DNA from: Rikenellaceae bacterium
GTDB taxonomy: Bacteria > Bacteroidota > Bacteroidia > Bacteroidales > Rikenellaceae
NCBI GenBank assembly: GCA_017463585.1
Contig: JAFTOX010000004.1
Location: 186,001-250,000 of the forward strand
DNA: 64,000 nt
Direction: 5' to 3'
Shown here piece by piece: positions 1-9,564 of the stretch. The position numbers were made by a program, and so were the translations under genes. Position 1 is the stretch's first letter. Each line of letters starts with the position of its first letter. The notes beneath the pieces are model-generated. The model ran no database searches and was not told the DNA's origin. It saw nothing but the letters and a program-made list of their open reading frames with translations.

Positions 1-738
1 CTGACCGTTTCGCCCTTTAATGACGCAACGACATCGTACTTCCACCGCTCGGTGGGTGGCTACCACGGTGCAAAGTTGAGCCGCTATCAGGACATCATCG
101 ACAACTGCCTGAGCGGGGTCAATTACGGTATCGACTCAACGGCGCAGAAGGTGCTCGATATGCTCAATACCAAGTACTTGATCGTTCCTTCGGAGGAGGG
201 TTACGTGTCGCTCGCGCCCAATCCGACGCAGTGCGGTGCGGCGTGGTTTGTCGATCGAATCTACCTGACCGAGAGCCCGCGCGACGAGATTGACGCGCTG
301 GCTGAGATCGATCCTCATACGGAGGCGGTCGTTGATTCACGTTGGGCTGAGGAGGTTGCGGCGCTCGATTTGAGCGACGACTTTACGGCCGAGATCGCCC
401 TCACGGAGTACCGTCCCAACTACCTGCGCTACGACTACGAGGCGAGCGGTACGGGCGTGGCGGTCTTCTCGGAGATCTACTACAACAAGGGTTGGAAGGC
501 CTACCTCGATGGCGAGGAGGTGCCCTATTACCGAGCCAATTACATTCTGCGAGCGATGACTCTGCCTGCGGGCAAACACACCGTCGAGTGGCGATTCCGC
601 GCACCGTCGTTCGGCAAGGTCGAGGCGGTAACGCTCTGCTCGTCGATAGCGATTTTGGCGGGTGTGCTGGCGGTCATTGTGGCTGCCGTGCTGCGCCGCC
701 GCAAACAGAACGAAAATCAGAAAAACGATGAAAGATAA
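1..738 (+). CDS. YfhO-family membrane protein, C-terminal part (5' truncated)
   Basis: The reading frame is open from base 1 without its start, so only the last 245 codons are here. The late segment, with FSEIYYNKGWKAYLDG, a Tyr/Arg-rich strand and an LPAGKHTVEWRF strand, is typical of the C-terminal extracytoplasmic beta-domain of YfhO-type polytopic membrane proteins. These are linked in other bacteria to glycosylation of surface polymers; the precise role in Bacteroidota is not established. A single hydrophobic helix (about 20 residues, near bases 630-690) followed by an RRRK-rich cytoplasmic tail ends the protein. Its stop overlaps the ftsX start, suggesting translational coupling. Confidence 0.75.
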   Translation: MTVSPFNDATTSYFHRSVGGYHGAKLSRYQDIIDNCLSGVNYGIDSTAQKVLDMLNTKYLIVPSEEGYVSLAPNPTQCGAAWFVDRIYLTESPRDEIDALAEIDPHTEAVVDSRWAEEVAALDLSDDFTAEIALTEYRPNYLRYDYEASGTGVAVFSEIYYNKGWKAYLDGEEVPYYRANYILRAMTLPAGKHTVEWRFRAPSFGKVEAVTLCSSIAILAGVLAVIVAAVLRRRKQNENQKNDER

Positions 739-1609
739 TCGCAAACTCAAACGCCGCGTACGCAATTCGTACGCCATCTCCACGATCAGCATTGCGCTGG
801 TAATCTTCCTGTTAGGCTCGGTGGGCTATCTGCTTTCGGTGGCAGTAAACTCCTCGCGCGCGTTGCAGAATCGCGCTATGCTGACCGTCGAACTCGCCCG
901 CACAGCCGAACCCGAACAGCGCGAAAGTATCGAACGCCAACTCTCGGCAAAGGAGTACATCACGAGTGTCGAATTTTCGAGCAAGGAGTCGAAGGCTGAG
1001 GACGAGGCTTTCCGCGAGATGTTTGGCGAGGATTTCGAGAAGGTGTTGGGCGAGAATCCCCTGCTCGATACCTACGAAGTGCTGTTAGACGGTGCGGTGG
1101 TCAAGGCGGAGGAGATTGACGGCTTGGTTGCCGAGTTAAAGAAGATGAAGGGCGTGGACGACGTGATCGTGCCGCTCGGTGTGGTCGAGAAGATCAATTC
1201 GACCATCAGCCGTATCCGCACGGTGCTGTGGGTTTTCGGTGGGGTGCTGCTGCTGATCTCGCTCATTCTGTTGAACAATACGATCCGCATTTCGATCTAT
1301 TCGAAACGATATATCATTAACACTCAGAAACTTGTCGGTGCGACCAAATGGTTCATTATGCGACCCTTCTTAGGCAGCGCATTGTGGCAGGGCGTGCTGG
1401 CGGGTGTGTGCGCGGCAGCTCTGTTTGCGCTGGTATGCTGGCGTCTGGGCGAGGCTATGCCCGAATTCGGGACGCTCACCGCACCCTCGACGGCGGCAGT
1501 GATTATGGTGGCGATGGTGGTCGGAGGCGTTGTGATCTCGCTTTTGTTCACTACCTTTGCGGTCAATAAGTTTGTCAATATGAAAACGAATAAAATACAC
1601 CTCTACTAA
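728..1609 (+). CDS. ftsX: Cell division protein FtsX (ABC-type permease subunit)
   Basis: This 293-residue protein has the FtsX layout: a basic cytoplasmic N-terminus, a first membrane helix at about residues 17-40, an extracytoplasmic domain of about 130 residues containing the FSSKESKAEDEAF segment, then three more helices near the C-terminus. FtsX works with the ATPase FtsE to control septal peptidoglycan hydrolases. ftsE is not adjacent here. I chose the ATG at 728, overlapping the upstream gene by 11 bases; an upstream in-frame extension would lie inside that gene and is not FtsX-like. The stop overlaps the next start by one base (TAATG), so the genes form a tight operon. Confidence 0.93.
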   Translation: MKDNRKLKRRVRNSYAISTISIALVIFLLGSVGYLLSVAVNSSRALQNRAMLTVELARTAEPEQRESIERQLSAKEYITSVEFSSKESKAEDEAFREMFGEDFEKVLGENPLLDTYEVLLDGAVVKAEEIDGLVAELKKMKGVDDVIVPLGVVEKINSTISRIRTVLWVFGGVLLLISLILLNNTIRISIYSKRYIINTQKLVGATKWFIMRPFLGSALWQGVLAGVCAAALFALVCWRLGEAMPEFGTLTAPSTAAVIMVAMVVGGVVISLLFTTFAVNKFVNMKTNKIHLY

Positions 1610-1881
1610 TGAAAAAGGAGCAAAATAATCAGCCTTCGACCGACAGTCGTATGGCTCTGACCACGAAGAACTATGTGCTGATGCTCATCGGTTTTGCGGT
1701 GATCGTGTTGGGTTTTGTGCTGATGTCGGGTGGTGGCAGTGCGTCGCCCGAAGAGTTTAACTACGAGATGTTCAATTTCCGTCGCATTACGTTGGCACCG
1801 ATTCTGGTGATTGGCGGTTTCGCATTCGAGATCTACGCCATTATGAAGCGTTTCGACGGCGGCAAATCGAAGGAGGAGTAA
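1609..1881 (+). CDS. DUF3098 small membrane protein
   Basis: This 90-residue protein has two hydrophobic helices (about residues 22-42 and 62-82) joined by a short loop containing [16 protein letters not shown]. The architecture and the position between ftsX and uppP match the Bacteroidota family DUF3098, whose function is unknown. It shares one base with the ftsX stop and ends two bases before the GTG of uppP, so it is almost certainly co-transcribed with both. A role in envelope biogenesis is inferred from neighbours only. Confidence 0.85.
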   Translation: MKKEQNNQPSTDSRMALTTKNYVLMLIGFAVIVLGFVLMSGGGSASPEEFNYEMFNFRRITLAPILVIGGFAFEIYAIMKRFDGGKSKEE

Positions 1882-1883
1882 GC

Positions 1884-2684
1884 GTGAACTATTTAGAGTC
1901 GATATTGCTCGGTGTGGTTCAGGGACTTACGGAGTTTCTGCCCGTGTCGAGCAGCGGTCATCTGCAAATTGCAAAGGAGTTGCTTGGGGTCGAGATTGCC
2001 GAGAATCTGACCTTCGACGTTACGCTCCACGCCGCAACGGTGTTGAGTACGATCGTGGTGCTGCGCAAGCAGATTTGGGATTTGTTGCGCGGATTGTTCC
2101 GCTTTGAGCGTAACTCGCAGACCGAATATGTGGGCAAGATTCTGCTGTCGATGATTCCGATCGGCATTGTCGGTTTTGCGTTCAAGGATCAGCTCAACGC
2201 AATGCTCTCGTCGTCGGTGATTATGCTCATCGTGGGTGAGATGTTGCTCGTTACGGCGGCGCTGCTCATCTTTGCGGCACGCGCCAAGGAGCGCAACAAG
2301 GAGCAAATTTCGTGGCGCGACGCGCTGATTATCGGCTGCGCACAGGCGGTGGCGGCTATGCCCGGTCTGTCGCGTTCGGGTACCACGATCGCAACGGGTC
2401 TGCTGCTCGGCAACCGTCGTGATACGATCGCCCAATTCTCGTTCCTGATGGTGCTGCCCCCGATTTTGGGCGAGGCGCTGCTCGACCTTATCAAGAGTGC
2501 GGGCGAAACGGCTTCGACGGGTATCTCGGCAGGCGTTATGGCGGCAGGTTTCGTGGCGGCATTCGTTACGGGTTGCTTGGCTTGTAAGTTTATGCTCGGC
2601 ATTGTGCGCCGCGGTAAGCTGACCTGGTTTGCGATTTATTGCGCAGTGGCGGGTGTGGTTGCCATTATGAGTTATATATTATAG
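1884..2684 (+). CDS. uppP: Undecaprenyl-diphosphatase UppP/BacA
   Basis: This integral membrane enzyme removes a phosphate from undecaprenyl diphosphate, recycling the lipid carrier for peptidoglycan and other surface polymers. Both BacA signature regions are visible: [15 protein letters not shown] near residues 12-26, with the conserved Glu and Ser, and [13 protein letters not shown] at about residue 160. The length of 266 residues is normal. The start is GTG, preceded by AAGGAGGAG, an unusually good Shine-Dalgarno for this phylum, although that stretch is also the end of the DUF3098 coding region. Overexpression of this family gives bacitracin tolerance in other species. Confidence 0.95.
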   Translation: MNYLESILLGVVQGLTEFLPVSSSGHLQIAKELLGVEIAENLTFDVTLHAATVLSTIVVLRKQIWDLLRGLFRFERNSQTEYVGKILLSMIPIGIVGFAFKDQLNAMLSSSVIMLIVGEMLLVTAALLIFAARAKERNKEQISWRDALIIGCAQAVAAMPGLSRSGTTIATGLLLGNRRDTIAQFSFLMVLPPILGEALLDLIKSAGETASTGISAGVMAAGFVAAFVTGCLACKFMLGIVRRGKLTWFAIYCAVAGVVAIMSYIL

Positions 2685-2767
2685 TATATAGTAACAAGTC
2701 GAAATATAAAGAGTAATAAACCTTTACGGTTTTCTTCGCGCGACCTGCGGTCGCGTAGGCAAATATG

Positions 2768-2856
2768 ACCCACCCCCAAACCCCCGCCTCAGGCAGGGGC
2801 TTAGCCACGCTGAGCGTGGCGGGTGCAAGTGGGGCGCAGATGGCGTCGGGGTGGGT
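2768..2856. repeat. GC-rich nested inverted repeat, uppP-truB gap
   Basis: The outer arms ACCCACCCC (2768-2776) and GGGGTGGGT (2848-2856) enclose a hairpin built from CCCC/GGGG around 2782-2799 and another, GCCACGC-tga-GCGTGGC, at 2804-2820. A separate small palindrome (CGCGAC/GGTCGCG) lies just upstream. The design resembles the nested palindromes elsewhere in the window, but it lacks the ATTGGCGATTTC flank and the CCGCCCC spacer, so membership is uncertain. Confidence 0.5.
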
Positions 2857-2883
2857 GCAAAACGGATACTTATTTAAGGATAA

Positions 2884-3579
2884 ATGGAGAATACAATCAA
2901 CTATAACGAGGGTCATATCATTGTGGTCGATAAGCCCTACGAATGGACCTCGACCGACGTGGTGCGCAAAATCAAGTACAACCTGCGCCACAAGGGTTTC
3001 AAAAATATCAAAGTTGGTCACGCCGGGACACTCGACCCGTTGGCTACGGGCGTGCTGATTGTCTGCGTGGGTAAGGCTACGAAGATGGTCGAGCAGCTGC
3101 AAGCCGAAGAGAAAGAGTACGTTACCGAGATGGAGTTGGGCGCAACGACGCCGAGTTACGATATGGAGCACCCGATCGACGCCACCTATCCCACCGACCA
3201 CATCACGCGCGAAAAGGTCGAGCAGGCACTCGCTGAGCTGTGTGGCGAGCGAATGCAGACACCGCCCGTCTATTCGGCCAAGAAGATCGACGGTCGCCGT
3301 GCCTACGAGTACGCCCGCGAGGGTGCCGTAGCCGAGACCGAGACCAAGATGCGTCAGGCGCTGATCAATATCTACGAGATGGAGCTGTTGGAGTACGATA
3401 TGCCCCGAATCAAGATCCGAGTGCGTTGCAGCAAGGGTACCTATATCCGTTCGATTGCGATGGAGTTGGGCGAAAAACTCGAAAGCGGAGCCTATCTGCG
3501 CTCGTTGTGTCGCACGCGAAGTGGCGGTTTCACGCTGGCATTGGCCGAAAATCTCGATAAAATATTGGAAAATCTCTAA
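2884..3579 (+). CDS. truB: tRNA pseudouridine(55) synthase TruB
   Basis: TruB makes pseudouridine 55 in the T-loop of most tRNAs. The catalytic motif HAGTLDPLATG is present, with the nucleophilic Asp at residue 51, followed by conserved GKATK. The KGTYIRSIAMELG segment in the second half also fits the family. At 231 residues the protein is shorter than E. coli TruB and lacks an obvious C-terminal PUA-type domain, as is common in Bacteroidota. The uppP-truB-queA order supports the call. Confidence 0.95.
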   Translation: MENTINYNEGHIIVVDKPYEWTSTDVVRKIKYNLRHKGFKNIKVGHAGTLDPLATGVLIVCVGKATKMVEQLQAEEKEYVTEMELGATTPSYDMEHPIDATYPTDHITREKVEQALAELCGERMQTPPVYSAKKIDGRRAYEYAREGAVAETETKMRQALINIYEMELLEYDMPRIKIRVRCSKGTYIRSIAMELGEKLESGAYLRSLCRTRSGGFTLALAENLDKILENL

Positions 3580-3660
3580 TCGAGTGAAACAAAATCGATT
3601 CGTTTACGTATTGTATATATTAATGCGCTATCTTTTGCAGTAAACAAAACGAAATACAAT

Positions 3661-4710
3661 ATGAAACTTTCGCAGTACGGCTATGCGTTTTCGCCCGAGA
3701 TGTTGGCAAAGTACCCGACCGACAACCGCGACGACTCGCGTCTGATGGTCATCAACCGTGCCAAAGGTACGATCGAGCACAAAACGTTCAAAGATGTAAT
3801 CGACTATTTCTCAGCGGACGACATCTTCATTTTCAACAATACCAAAGTATTCCCCGCACGCCTCTATGGCAATAAGGAGAAGACCGGCGCCGAGATCGAG
3901 ATCTTCCTTCTGCGCGAATTGAACCGCGAGCAGCGTCTGTGGGACGTGCTGGTCGATCCCGCGCGTAAGATCCGTATCGGCAACAAACTCTATTTCGGCG
4001 ATGACGATCTGCTGGTGGCTGAGGTGATCGACAACACCACCTCGCGCGGTCGCACGTTGCGTTTCTTGTTCGATGGCGACTACGACGAGTTCAAGAAGGC
4101 TCTCTATGAGCTGGGCGAGACTCCGCTGCCCCGTTGGGTGCGCGAGAAGGTCGAGGAGATCGACGAGGAGCGCTATCAGACAATCTTCGCTAAGCACGAG
4201 GGCGCTGTGGCAGCTCCGACGGCAGGTCTGCACTTCTCGAAACACCTCTTGAAACGTATGGAGATCAAGGGTATCAACTCGACCGAGATCACGCTGCACG
4301 TGGGTCTGGGTAACTTCCGCACGGTCGATGTTGAGGACCTGACCAAGCATAAGATGGATTCGGAGCAGATCATCGTAACACCCGAGGCTGCCGAGGCAGT
4401 CAATCAGACCAAGCAGAAGGGTCACCACGTGGTGGCTGTGGGTACGACCGTAATGCGCACGATCGAGAGTACGGTTTCGACCAACGGAATGTTGAAGCCC
4501 TACGACGGCTGGACCAACAAGTTCATCTTCGCGCCGTACGATTTCACGGTTGCTGACGCATTGATTTCGAATTTCCACCTGCCCTATTCGACGCAGTTGA
4601 TGATGGTTGCTGCCTTCGGCGGCTACGATCTGGTGATGGAGGCCTACCGTGTGGCGAAGGAAGAGGGTTATAGATTTGGTACTTACGGCGACGCAATGCT
4701 GATTCTTTAA
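3661..4710 (+). CDS. queA: S-adenosylmethionine:tRNA ribosyltransferase-isomerase QueA
   Basis: QueA transfers and isomerises the ribosyl moiety of SAM onto 7-aminomethyl-7-deazaguanine in tRNA, giving epoxyqueuosine. Family features include [13 protein letters not shown] near the N-terminus, APTAGLHFS in the centre, and TTVMRTIES followed by [15 protein letters not shown] near the C-terminus. The 349-residue length is normal. It lies 81 bases after truB, with an A-rich pre-start region. No preQ1 riboswitch was recognised upstream, so co-transcription with truB is the simplest view. Confidence 0.96.
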   Translation: MKLSQYGYAFSPEMLAKYPTDNRDDSRLMVINRAKGTIEHKTFKDVIDYFSADDIFIFNNTKVFPARLYGNKEKTGAEIEIFLLRELNREQRLWDVLVDPARKIRIGNKLYFGDDDLLVAEVIDNTTSRGRTLRFLFDGDYDEFKKALYELGETPLPRWVREKVEEIDEERYQTIFAKHEGAVAAPTAGLHFSKHLLKRMEIKGINSTEITLHVGLGNFRTVDVEDLTKHKMDSEQIIVTPEAAEAVNQTKQKGHHVVAVGTTVMRTIESTVSTNGMLKPYDGWTNKFIFAPYDFTVADALISNFHLPYSTQLMMVAAFGGYDLVMEAYRVAKEEGYRFGTYGDAMLIL

Positions 4711-4721
4711 AAAATTTTTCG

Positions 4722-4729
4722 TAACTTTG
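4722..4729 (+). promoter_or_regulatory. Putative Bacteroidota -7 element
   Basis: TAACTTTG matches the TAnnTTTG -7 consensus exactly and lies 24 bases before the start at 4753. No convincing TTTG is seen about 20 bases upstream, where the sequence is the end of queA. Confidence 0.5.
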
Positions 4730-4752
4730 CAGAATGAGTAATAAGTAGAATA

Positions 4753-5562
4753 ATGGGTAAAAACAGAATTCTATACGTTTGCCAGGAGATCGTGCCCTAT
4801 CTGCCCGAGTCGGATATGGCTACGCTCTGCCGCACGCTGGTGCAGGCGATGCAGGAGCGCGGTAACGAAATCCGCACCTTTATGCCTCGCTATGGCTGCA
4901 TTAACGAATATCGTAACCAACTGCACGAGGTTATCCGCCTGTCGGGTATGAACCTCATTATCGACGACAACGACCACCAGCTGATCATCAAGGTGGCGTC
5001 GATTCCGTCGGCACGTGTGCAGATCTATTTCATTGATAATGACGACTGTTTCTCGCGCAAGGCGGTGATGACCGACGAGGTGGGCAAACCCTTCGAGGAT
5101 AACGACGAGCGTGCGATTTTCTTCGCTCGCGGCGTGTTGGAGACGGTCAAGAAGTTGCGCTGGGAGCCTACGATCGTGCACTGCCACGGCTGGTTTTCGA
5201 GCATCGTGCCGATCTATTTGCGTGAGGTCTTCTCGGACGATCCGATCTTCAAAGATGTCAAGATCGTAGCCTCGATCTACGACAATGAGTTCGATGGCGA
5301 GATGAGCAGCCAGATGCGCAAAAAGATTATCAATGAGGGTGTCGATGCGAAAAAATTGGAAATTATTGAGCACCCCTCATACCAAAACTTGATGAAACTC
5401 GTTATTGATTATGCCGACGGTATAATCGTCGAGAGCCCGAAGCTCAACGCCGAGCTGGCCGATTACTTGGCTGCAAGTGGCAAGCGAGTGCTTGAGTATC
5501 AGGACAAAACAACCACTGAGTATTTGGACAATTATCAGAAATTCTATGATGAATTGCAATAA
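4753..5562 (+). CDS. Starch/glycogen synthase-like single-domain protein
   Basis: The 269 residues resemble the N-terminal (GT5) Rossmann half of glycogen/starch synthases: ILYVCQEIVPY at the start, an ESDMATLCRTL segment where real synthases carry the ADP-glucose-binding KTGGLADV, and HCHGWFSSIVPIYLRE in the middle. The second GT-B half is absent and the Lys-Thr-Gly-Gly motif is replaced, so ordinary glycogen synthase activity is unlikely. Short proteins of this kind beside a DUF4270 gene are common in Bacteroidota and often labelled glycogen synthase. It overlaps the next gene by 17 bases, implying coupled translation. Function unknown. Confidence 0.75.
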   Translation: MGKNRILYVCQEIVPYLPESDMATLCRTLVQAMQERGNEIRTFMPRYGCINEYRNQLHEVIRLSGMNLIIDDNDHQLIIKVASIPSARVQIYFIDNDDCFSRKAVMTDEVGKPFEDNDERAIFFARGVLETVKKLRWEPTIVHCHGWFSSIVPIYLREVFSDDPIFKDVKIVASIYDNEFDGEMSSQMRKKIINEGVDAKKLEIIEHPSYQNLMKLVIDYADGIIVESPKLNAELADYLAASGKRVLEYQDKTTTEYLDNYQKFYDELQ

Positions 5563-7015
5563 AAAAACACTGAGCCGATTTGTGTCGGCTTTGGTGGTTC
5601 TCTTTGCCGCAGTGTCGATGCTGCCCGCCTGCACCGAGGTCAACGATGCGCTGGGTAGCAATCTGATCCCCGACAACCAGCGAATGGTGATCCGTATCGA
5701 TACGCTGCACGGTCTGAAAACCTATATGACGCAGACCGACTCGGTTGAGTCGCGTATCGTGGGTTCGAGCTACGCCTATCTGGGTCAGTTGCAGAACGAT
5801 ACGTTCGGAATGCGCCGTTGTGCGTTCATCGGTCAGATCGTGCCTACGGTGATGCCCTATTTGGAGGGTTTCGGTATCGACCCCATTCTGGACTCGATCC
5901 GATTCACCTACTCGATCTCGGACTATAAGGGCGATACGACCGCAGCGCAGAAGTTCTACGTCTATGAGGTCAATCGCAAGTTCGTTCCCGAGGATACAAC
6001 CTTCTACATCAATTTCGACGCTGAGGGTTACATCAATCCCGAACCTCTGTTCGAGTTCGAGATCACCTCGCCGACGGCAACCGCCTCGCGCGCTTATCCC
6101 ACCGCCGCAGGTCGCAAATATGTCGAGCGTCTGATGACGGCCGACACCACAACCTACTACAACGATACGCTGTGGGTCAATAAGTTCCACGGTCTGTATG
6201 TTGCTCCCGCAGTGAGCGATAAGGGCTCGAAGGTGATCTACCGCACCGAGACCTCGTACACGGGCTTGGAGCTGTGGATGCGTGACCACGACTCGATCGA
6301 TACGGATATGATCTACGATACCATCTCGGCGGCGTATGCCTTCTTTGCCAAGGACGCAACGGCGGGTAACATCTCGGCTAACGTGGTTGAGCACGACTAT
6401 GAGGGCTCGATCGTAGCCAATACGGGCGTGAACGATACGCTCGCGGGTGACCCCTCGCAGCCGACCATCTACATCGAGGGTATGGGCGGCGTTACGGGCT
6501 ATATGAAGGTGCCCGATCAGTTCGTTGAGATTCTGGTAGAGCTGGGTAACGAGGCAACCAATGGCGGTTATAAGAATGTGTCGATCAATCAGGCGATGTT
6601 GTACTTCCCGCTGACGTTCAGCGTCGATGATCCGGCTGACCGCCCGGCGGCAATTCCCTTCCTCGACGCTGCTCCGGCACGTCTGGGTATGTACACCGAC
6701 TTCAAGCAGTTGATCGGTATTCCCGACTACGACCACGAGTATGAGGAGTCGCTCTCGTCGAGCTATGGCGATAGCTACAAACTGCCCTATGGTGGTGAGT
6801 TGAACCGTTCGCGCGGCTGCTACACGATGGACGTCACGGCCTACATTCAGCGAATGTGGAGCGAGTATCAGGCGGCCGAGGGCAATATGGACGAGGTCAA
6901 GAGCCGTTCGATCTTCATCGCACCGTCGGCCAAGGATCTGTTCACGTTGGCGCAGGTGGCGTTGCGAGGCGACGACGATGTGCAGATGGTTCTGACATAC
7001 ACGCTGATGAAGTAA
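5546..7015 (+). CDS. DUF4270 family lipoprotein
   Basis: This protein of about 489 residues starts at one of two adjacent ATGs (5546 or 5549). It has a basic N-terminus, a hydrophobic stretch and a lipobox ending LPAC (Cys 29), predicting export and lipidation. The mature part, beginning EVNDALGSNLIPDNQ and rich in beta-strands, Asp, Thr and Tyr, fits DUF4270, a Bacteroidota envelope lipoprotein family of unknown function. An upstream in-frame extension is rejected because it would place 23 residues before the signal peptide. Overlap with the GT5-like gene suggests the two are made together. Confidence 0.85.
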   Translation: MMNCNKKTLSRFVSALVVLFAAVSMLPACTEVNDALGSNLIPDNQRMVIRIDTLHGLKTYMTQTDSVESRIVGSSYAYLGQLQNDTFGMRRCAFIGQIVPTVMPYLEGFGIDPILDSIRFTYSISDYKGDTTAAQKFYVYEVNRKFVPEDTTFYINFDAEGYINPEPLFEFEITSPTATASRAYPTAAGRKYVERLMTADTTTYYNDTLWVNKFHGLYVAPAVSDKGSKVIYRTETSYTGLELWMRDHDSIDTDMIYDTISAAYAFFAKDATAGNISANVVEHDYEGSIVANTGVNDTLAGDPSQPTIYIEGMGGVTGYMKVPDQFVEILVELGNEATNGGYKNVSINQAMLYFPLTFSVDDPADRPAAIPFLDAAPARLGMYTDFKQLIGIPDYDHEYEESLSSSYGDSYKLPYGGELNRSRGCYTMDVTAYIQRMWSEYQAAEGNMDEVKSRSIFIAPSAKDLFTLAQVALRGDDDVQMVLTYTLMK

Positions 7016-7045
7016 TCAAACTGCTGAAAATCACCGAGAAAACAA

Positions 7046-7072
7046 CCTAAGTGCGTACGCGACTTAGGTTTT
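7046..7072 (+). terminator. Rho-independent terminator after DUF4270 gene
   Basis: CCTAAGT and ACTTAGG form a stem around a nine-base loop, with additional A-T pairs below, followed by TTTTCT. It closes the queA-to-DUF4270 block before topA. Confidence 0.7.
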
Positions 7073-7152
7073 CTCGTTTATAGAGAACAAACCGAAAAAA
7101 TGGAATTTGGGGTCGCGCGCGATCCTATGATATAATATAGCAACTAAGAGCA

Positions 7153-9444
7153 ATGCAGGAAAATCTGGTAATCGTCGAGTCGCCTGCCAAGGCCAAGACG
7201 ATCGAGAAATTTTTGGGTAAGGACTATGTCGTAAAGTCGAGCTTCGGCCATATTCGCGACTTGGCGAAGAAGGATCTGGGTATCGACCTCGACGGCGGTT
7301 TCAGCCCGATCTACGAAATCCCCGATGATAAGAAAAAGGTTGTAGCCGAGTTGAGTAAGCTGGCACATAGCGTCAAGACCGTGTGGTTGGCTTCCGATGA
7401 GGACCGCGAGGGAGAGGCTATCGCTTGGCACTTGACCGAGGTGTTGGGTCTGCCCGTAGCGACAACCAAACGAATTGTGTTCCACGAAATTACCAAGAAG
7501 GCAATCCTCAGCGCAATCGAGGAGCCGCGTACGGTCAATATGGACCTGGTCAATGCGCAGCAGGCTCGCCGCGTGTTGGATCGCTTGGTCGGTTTCGAGC
7601 TGTCGCCCGTGCTGTGGAAGAAGGTCAAGCCGAGTCTGTCGGCAGGACGTGTGCAGAGTGTGGCGGTGCGTCTGCTGGTTGAGCGCGAGCGAGAGATCAT
7701 CGACTTCAAGGCTACGGACTACTATCGCGTGGTGGCGCAGTTCTCGACCGACGACAAGACCACGTTCCGTGCCGAGCTGAGCCACCGTTTCGAGAAGCGC
7801 GAGGAGGCGGTTGCATTCCTCGAAAGCTGCAAGGGCGCACGTTTCACCGTCGTGAAGAGCGAGGAGAAGCCTTCGCAGCGTGTTCCCGCACCGCCGTTCA
7901 CCACCTCGACCTTGCAGCAGGAGGCAGGTCGTAAGCTGGGTATGTCGGTGTCGCAGACGATGTCGTTGGCACAGCGTCTGTACGAGCAGGGTTTGATTAC
8001 CTATATGCGTACCGACTCGGTCAATCTGTCGGGTCAGGCACTGGCTCAGACCAAGGAGGAGGTCATCAAACTCTTTGGCGAGAAGTATCATCAGATTCGC
8101 AACTATAAGACCAAGACCAAGGGCGCGCAGGAGGCTCACGAGGCTATCCGTCCGTCGTATCTGGATCGCACGACGATCGAGGGTAATGCAGCCGAAAAAC
8201 GCCTCTATGAGTTGATTTGGAAGCGCACCGTGGCCTCGCAGATGGTGGCTGCCGAGATCGACCGCACGGTGGTTACTATCGAGATGAATGGCGGTGAGGC
8301 TCAGTTCATTGCAACGGGCGAGGTTGTTCGTTTCGACGGTTTCTTGAAGCTCTACTCGGAGTCGACCGACGACGATCAGGCTGCCGATGCAACGCAGGGT
8401 ATGCTGCCCGCATTGGCAGTTGGTCAGCAGTTGGAGGCGCAGTCGATTGTGGCAACGCAGCGATTCACGCAGGCTCCGACGCGCTACAACGAGGCACTGC
8501 TCGTGAAGCGTTTGGAGGAGTTGGGCATTGGTCGTCCTTCGACCTACGCACCGACCATCACCACCATCATCAATCGTGGTTATGTCGTCAAGCAGAATAA
8601 GGAGGGTGTCAAGCGCGCATACGAGCAGCTGACGCTCGACAGCAAGGGCGTCAAGAGCAAGATGCTCTCTGAGAATATCGGCAAGGAGAAGAGTCGTCTG
8701 GCTCCCACCGACATCGGTATGGTCGTGAACGACTACTTGGAGAGTTCGTTCCCCACGATTATGGACTACAACTTCACGGCGAGTGTCGAGAAGCAGTTCG
8801 ACGAGATTGCCGAGGGCGAGATGGAGTGGAACAAGATGATTGGCGAGTTCTATTCGGCCTTCCACCCGACGGTCGAGCAGGCACTCGAAACCCAATCGAC
8901 CAAGACCAATCAGGTGCGTGTGCTGGGCGTCGATCCCAAGACGGGCAAGGAGGTTTCGGCACGTATCGGTCGCTATGGTCCGATGGTGCAGATCGAGGGT
9001 GCCGAGGGCGAAAAAGCACGTTTCGCAAGCCTGAAAGCGGGTCAGCTGATCGCTTCGATTACCTTGGAGGAGGCGTTGGAGTTGTTCTCACTGCCGCGCG
9101 ATCTGGGCGAGCTGAATGGCGATCGTCTGGTTGTCGGCTTGGGTAAGTTTGGTCCCTACCTGCGCAATAATGGCAAGTTCACCTCGCTGCCTAAGGGCGA
9201 GGACCCCTATACGATTGGTTATGAGCGCGCTGTGGAGTTGGTTGAGGCTCACGAAAAGGAGTTGGCGACTGCAAATCAGCCCGTTAAGACCTTTGCCGAG
9301 GACGCCGAAATGCTCATCAAGAATGGTCGCTATGGCGTCTATATCGCCTATAAGGGCAAGAACTATCGAATCCCGAAGGGTCGCAAGGTTGAGGAATTGA
9401 CCTATGCTGATTGTCTTAAAATCGTAGACGGAAGCAAGAAATAG
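7153..9444 (+). CDS. topA: DNA topoisomerase I (type IA)
   Basis: TopA relaxes negative supercoils through a covalent phosphotyrosine. The Toprim domain starts with VIVESPAKAKTI and has the acidic SDEDREGEAIAWH motif. The active-site Tyr is residue 284 in YMRTDSV. The C-terminal part (from about residue 590) carries repeated modules such as GRYGPMVQIEG and GKFGPYLRNNG instead of the zinc fingers of E. coli TopA, a common variant. The 763-residue length is normal. Upstream there is a TATAATAT stretch 21 bases after a TTTG (7106-7109), which may be a non-canonical promoter. Confidence 0.97.
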   Translation: MQENLVIVESPAKAKTIEKFLGKDYVVKSSFGHIRDLAKKDLGIDLDGGFSPIYEIPDDKKKVVAELSKLAHSVKTVWLASDEDREGEAIAWHLTEVLGLPVATTKRIVFHEITKKAILSAIEEPRTVNMDLVNAQQARRVLDRLVGFELSPVLWKKVKPSLSAGRVQSVAVRLLVEREREIIDFKATDYYRVVAQFSTDDKTTFRAELSHRFEKREEAVAFLESCKGARFTVVKSEEKPSQRVPAPPFTTSTLQQEAGRKLGMSVSQTMSLAQRLYEQGLITYMRTDSVNLSGQALAQTKEEVIKLFGEKYHQIRNYKTKTKGAQEAHEAIRPSYLDRTTIEGNAAEKRLYELIWKRTVASQMVAAEIDRTVVTIEMNGGEAQFIATGEVVRFDGFLKLYSESTDDDQAADATQGMLPALAVGQQLEAQSIVATQRFTQAPTRYNEALLVKRLEELGIGRPSTYAPTITTIINRGYVVKQNKEGVKRAYEQLTLDSKGVKSKMLSENIGKEKSRLAPTDIGMVVNDYLESSFPTIMDYNFTASVEKQFDEIAEGEMEWNKMIGEFYSAFHPTVEQALETQSTKTNQVRVLGVDPKTGKEVSARIGRYGPMVQIEGAEGEKARFASLKAGQLIASITLEEALELFSLPRDLGELNGDRLVVGLGKFGPYLRNNGKFTSLPKGEDPYTIGYERAVELVEAHEKELATANQPVKTFAEDAEMLIKNGRYGVYIAYKGKNYRIPKGRKVEELTYADCLKIVDGSKK

Positions 9445-9474
9445 TTGTTTCGGTCGAAATTTTTCGCTATCTTG
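9445..9474 (+). promoter_or_regulatory. Putative promoter for the aminopeptidase C gene
   Basis: TTG (9445-9447) and TATCTTG (9468-9474) are 20 bases apart. The -7 element deviates from TAnnTTTG at its 3' end. It directly follows the topA stop and leaves an untranslated leader of roughly 80 bases. Confidence 0.4.
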
Positions 9475-9564
9475 CGGAGCGTTTTCCACCTTTTCGAGGG
9501 TCGGACGACGCTCCGCAAGTGCTTATATGACAATAGAATTATTAATATTATAAAACAACTAACT

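Noticed and set aside
3580..3660. preQ1 riboswitch upstream of queA
   Set aside because: The 81-base gap has no stem with the A-rich tail and C-rich loop expected of preQ1 elements.
4753..5562. Naming this gene glgA
   Set aside because: It has only half of the enzyme and lacks the ADP-glucose-binding motif, so the symbol would mislead.
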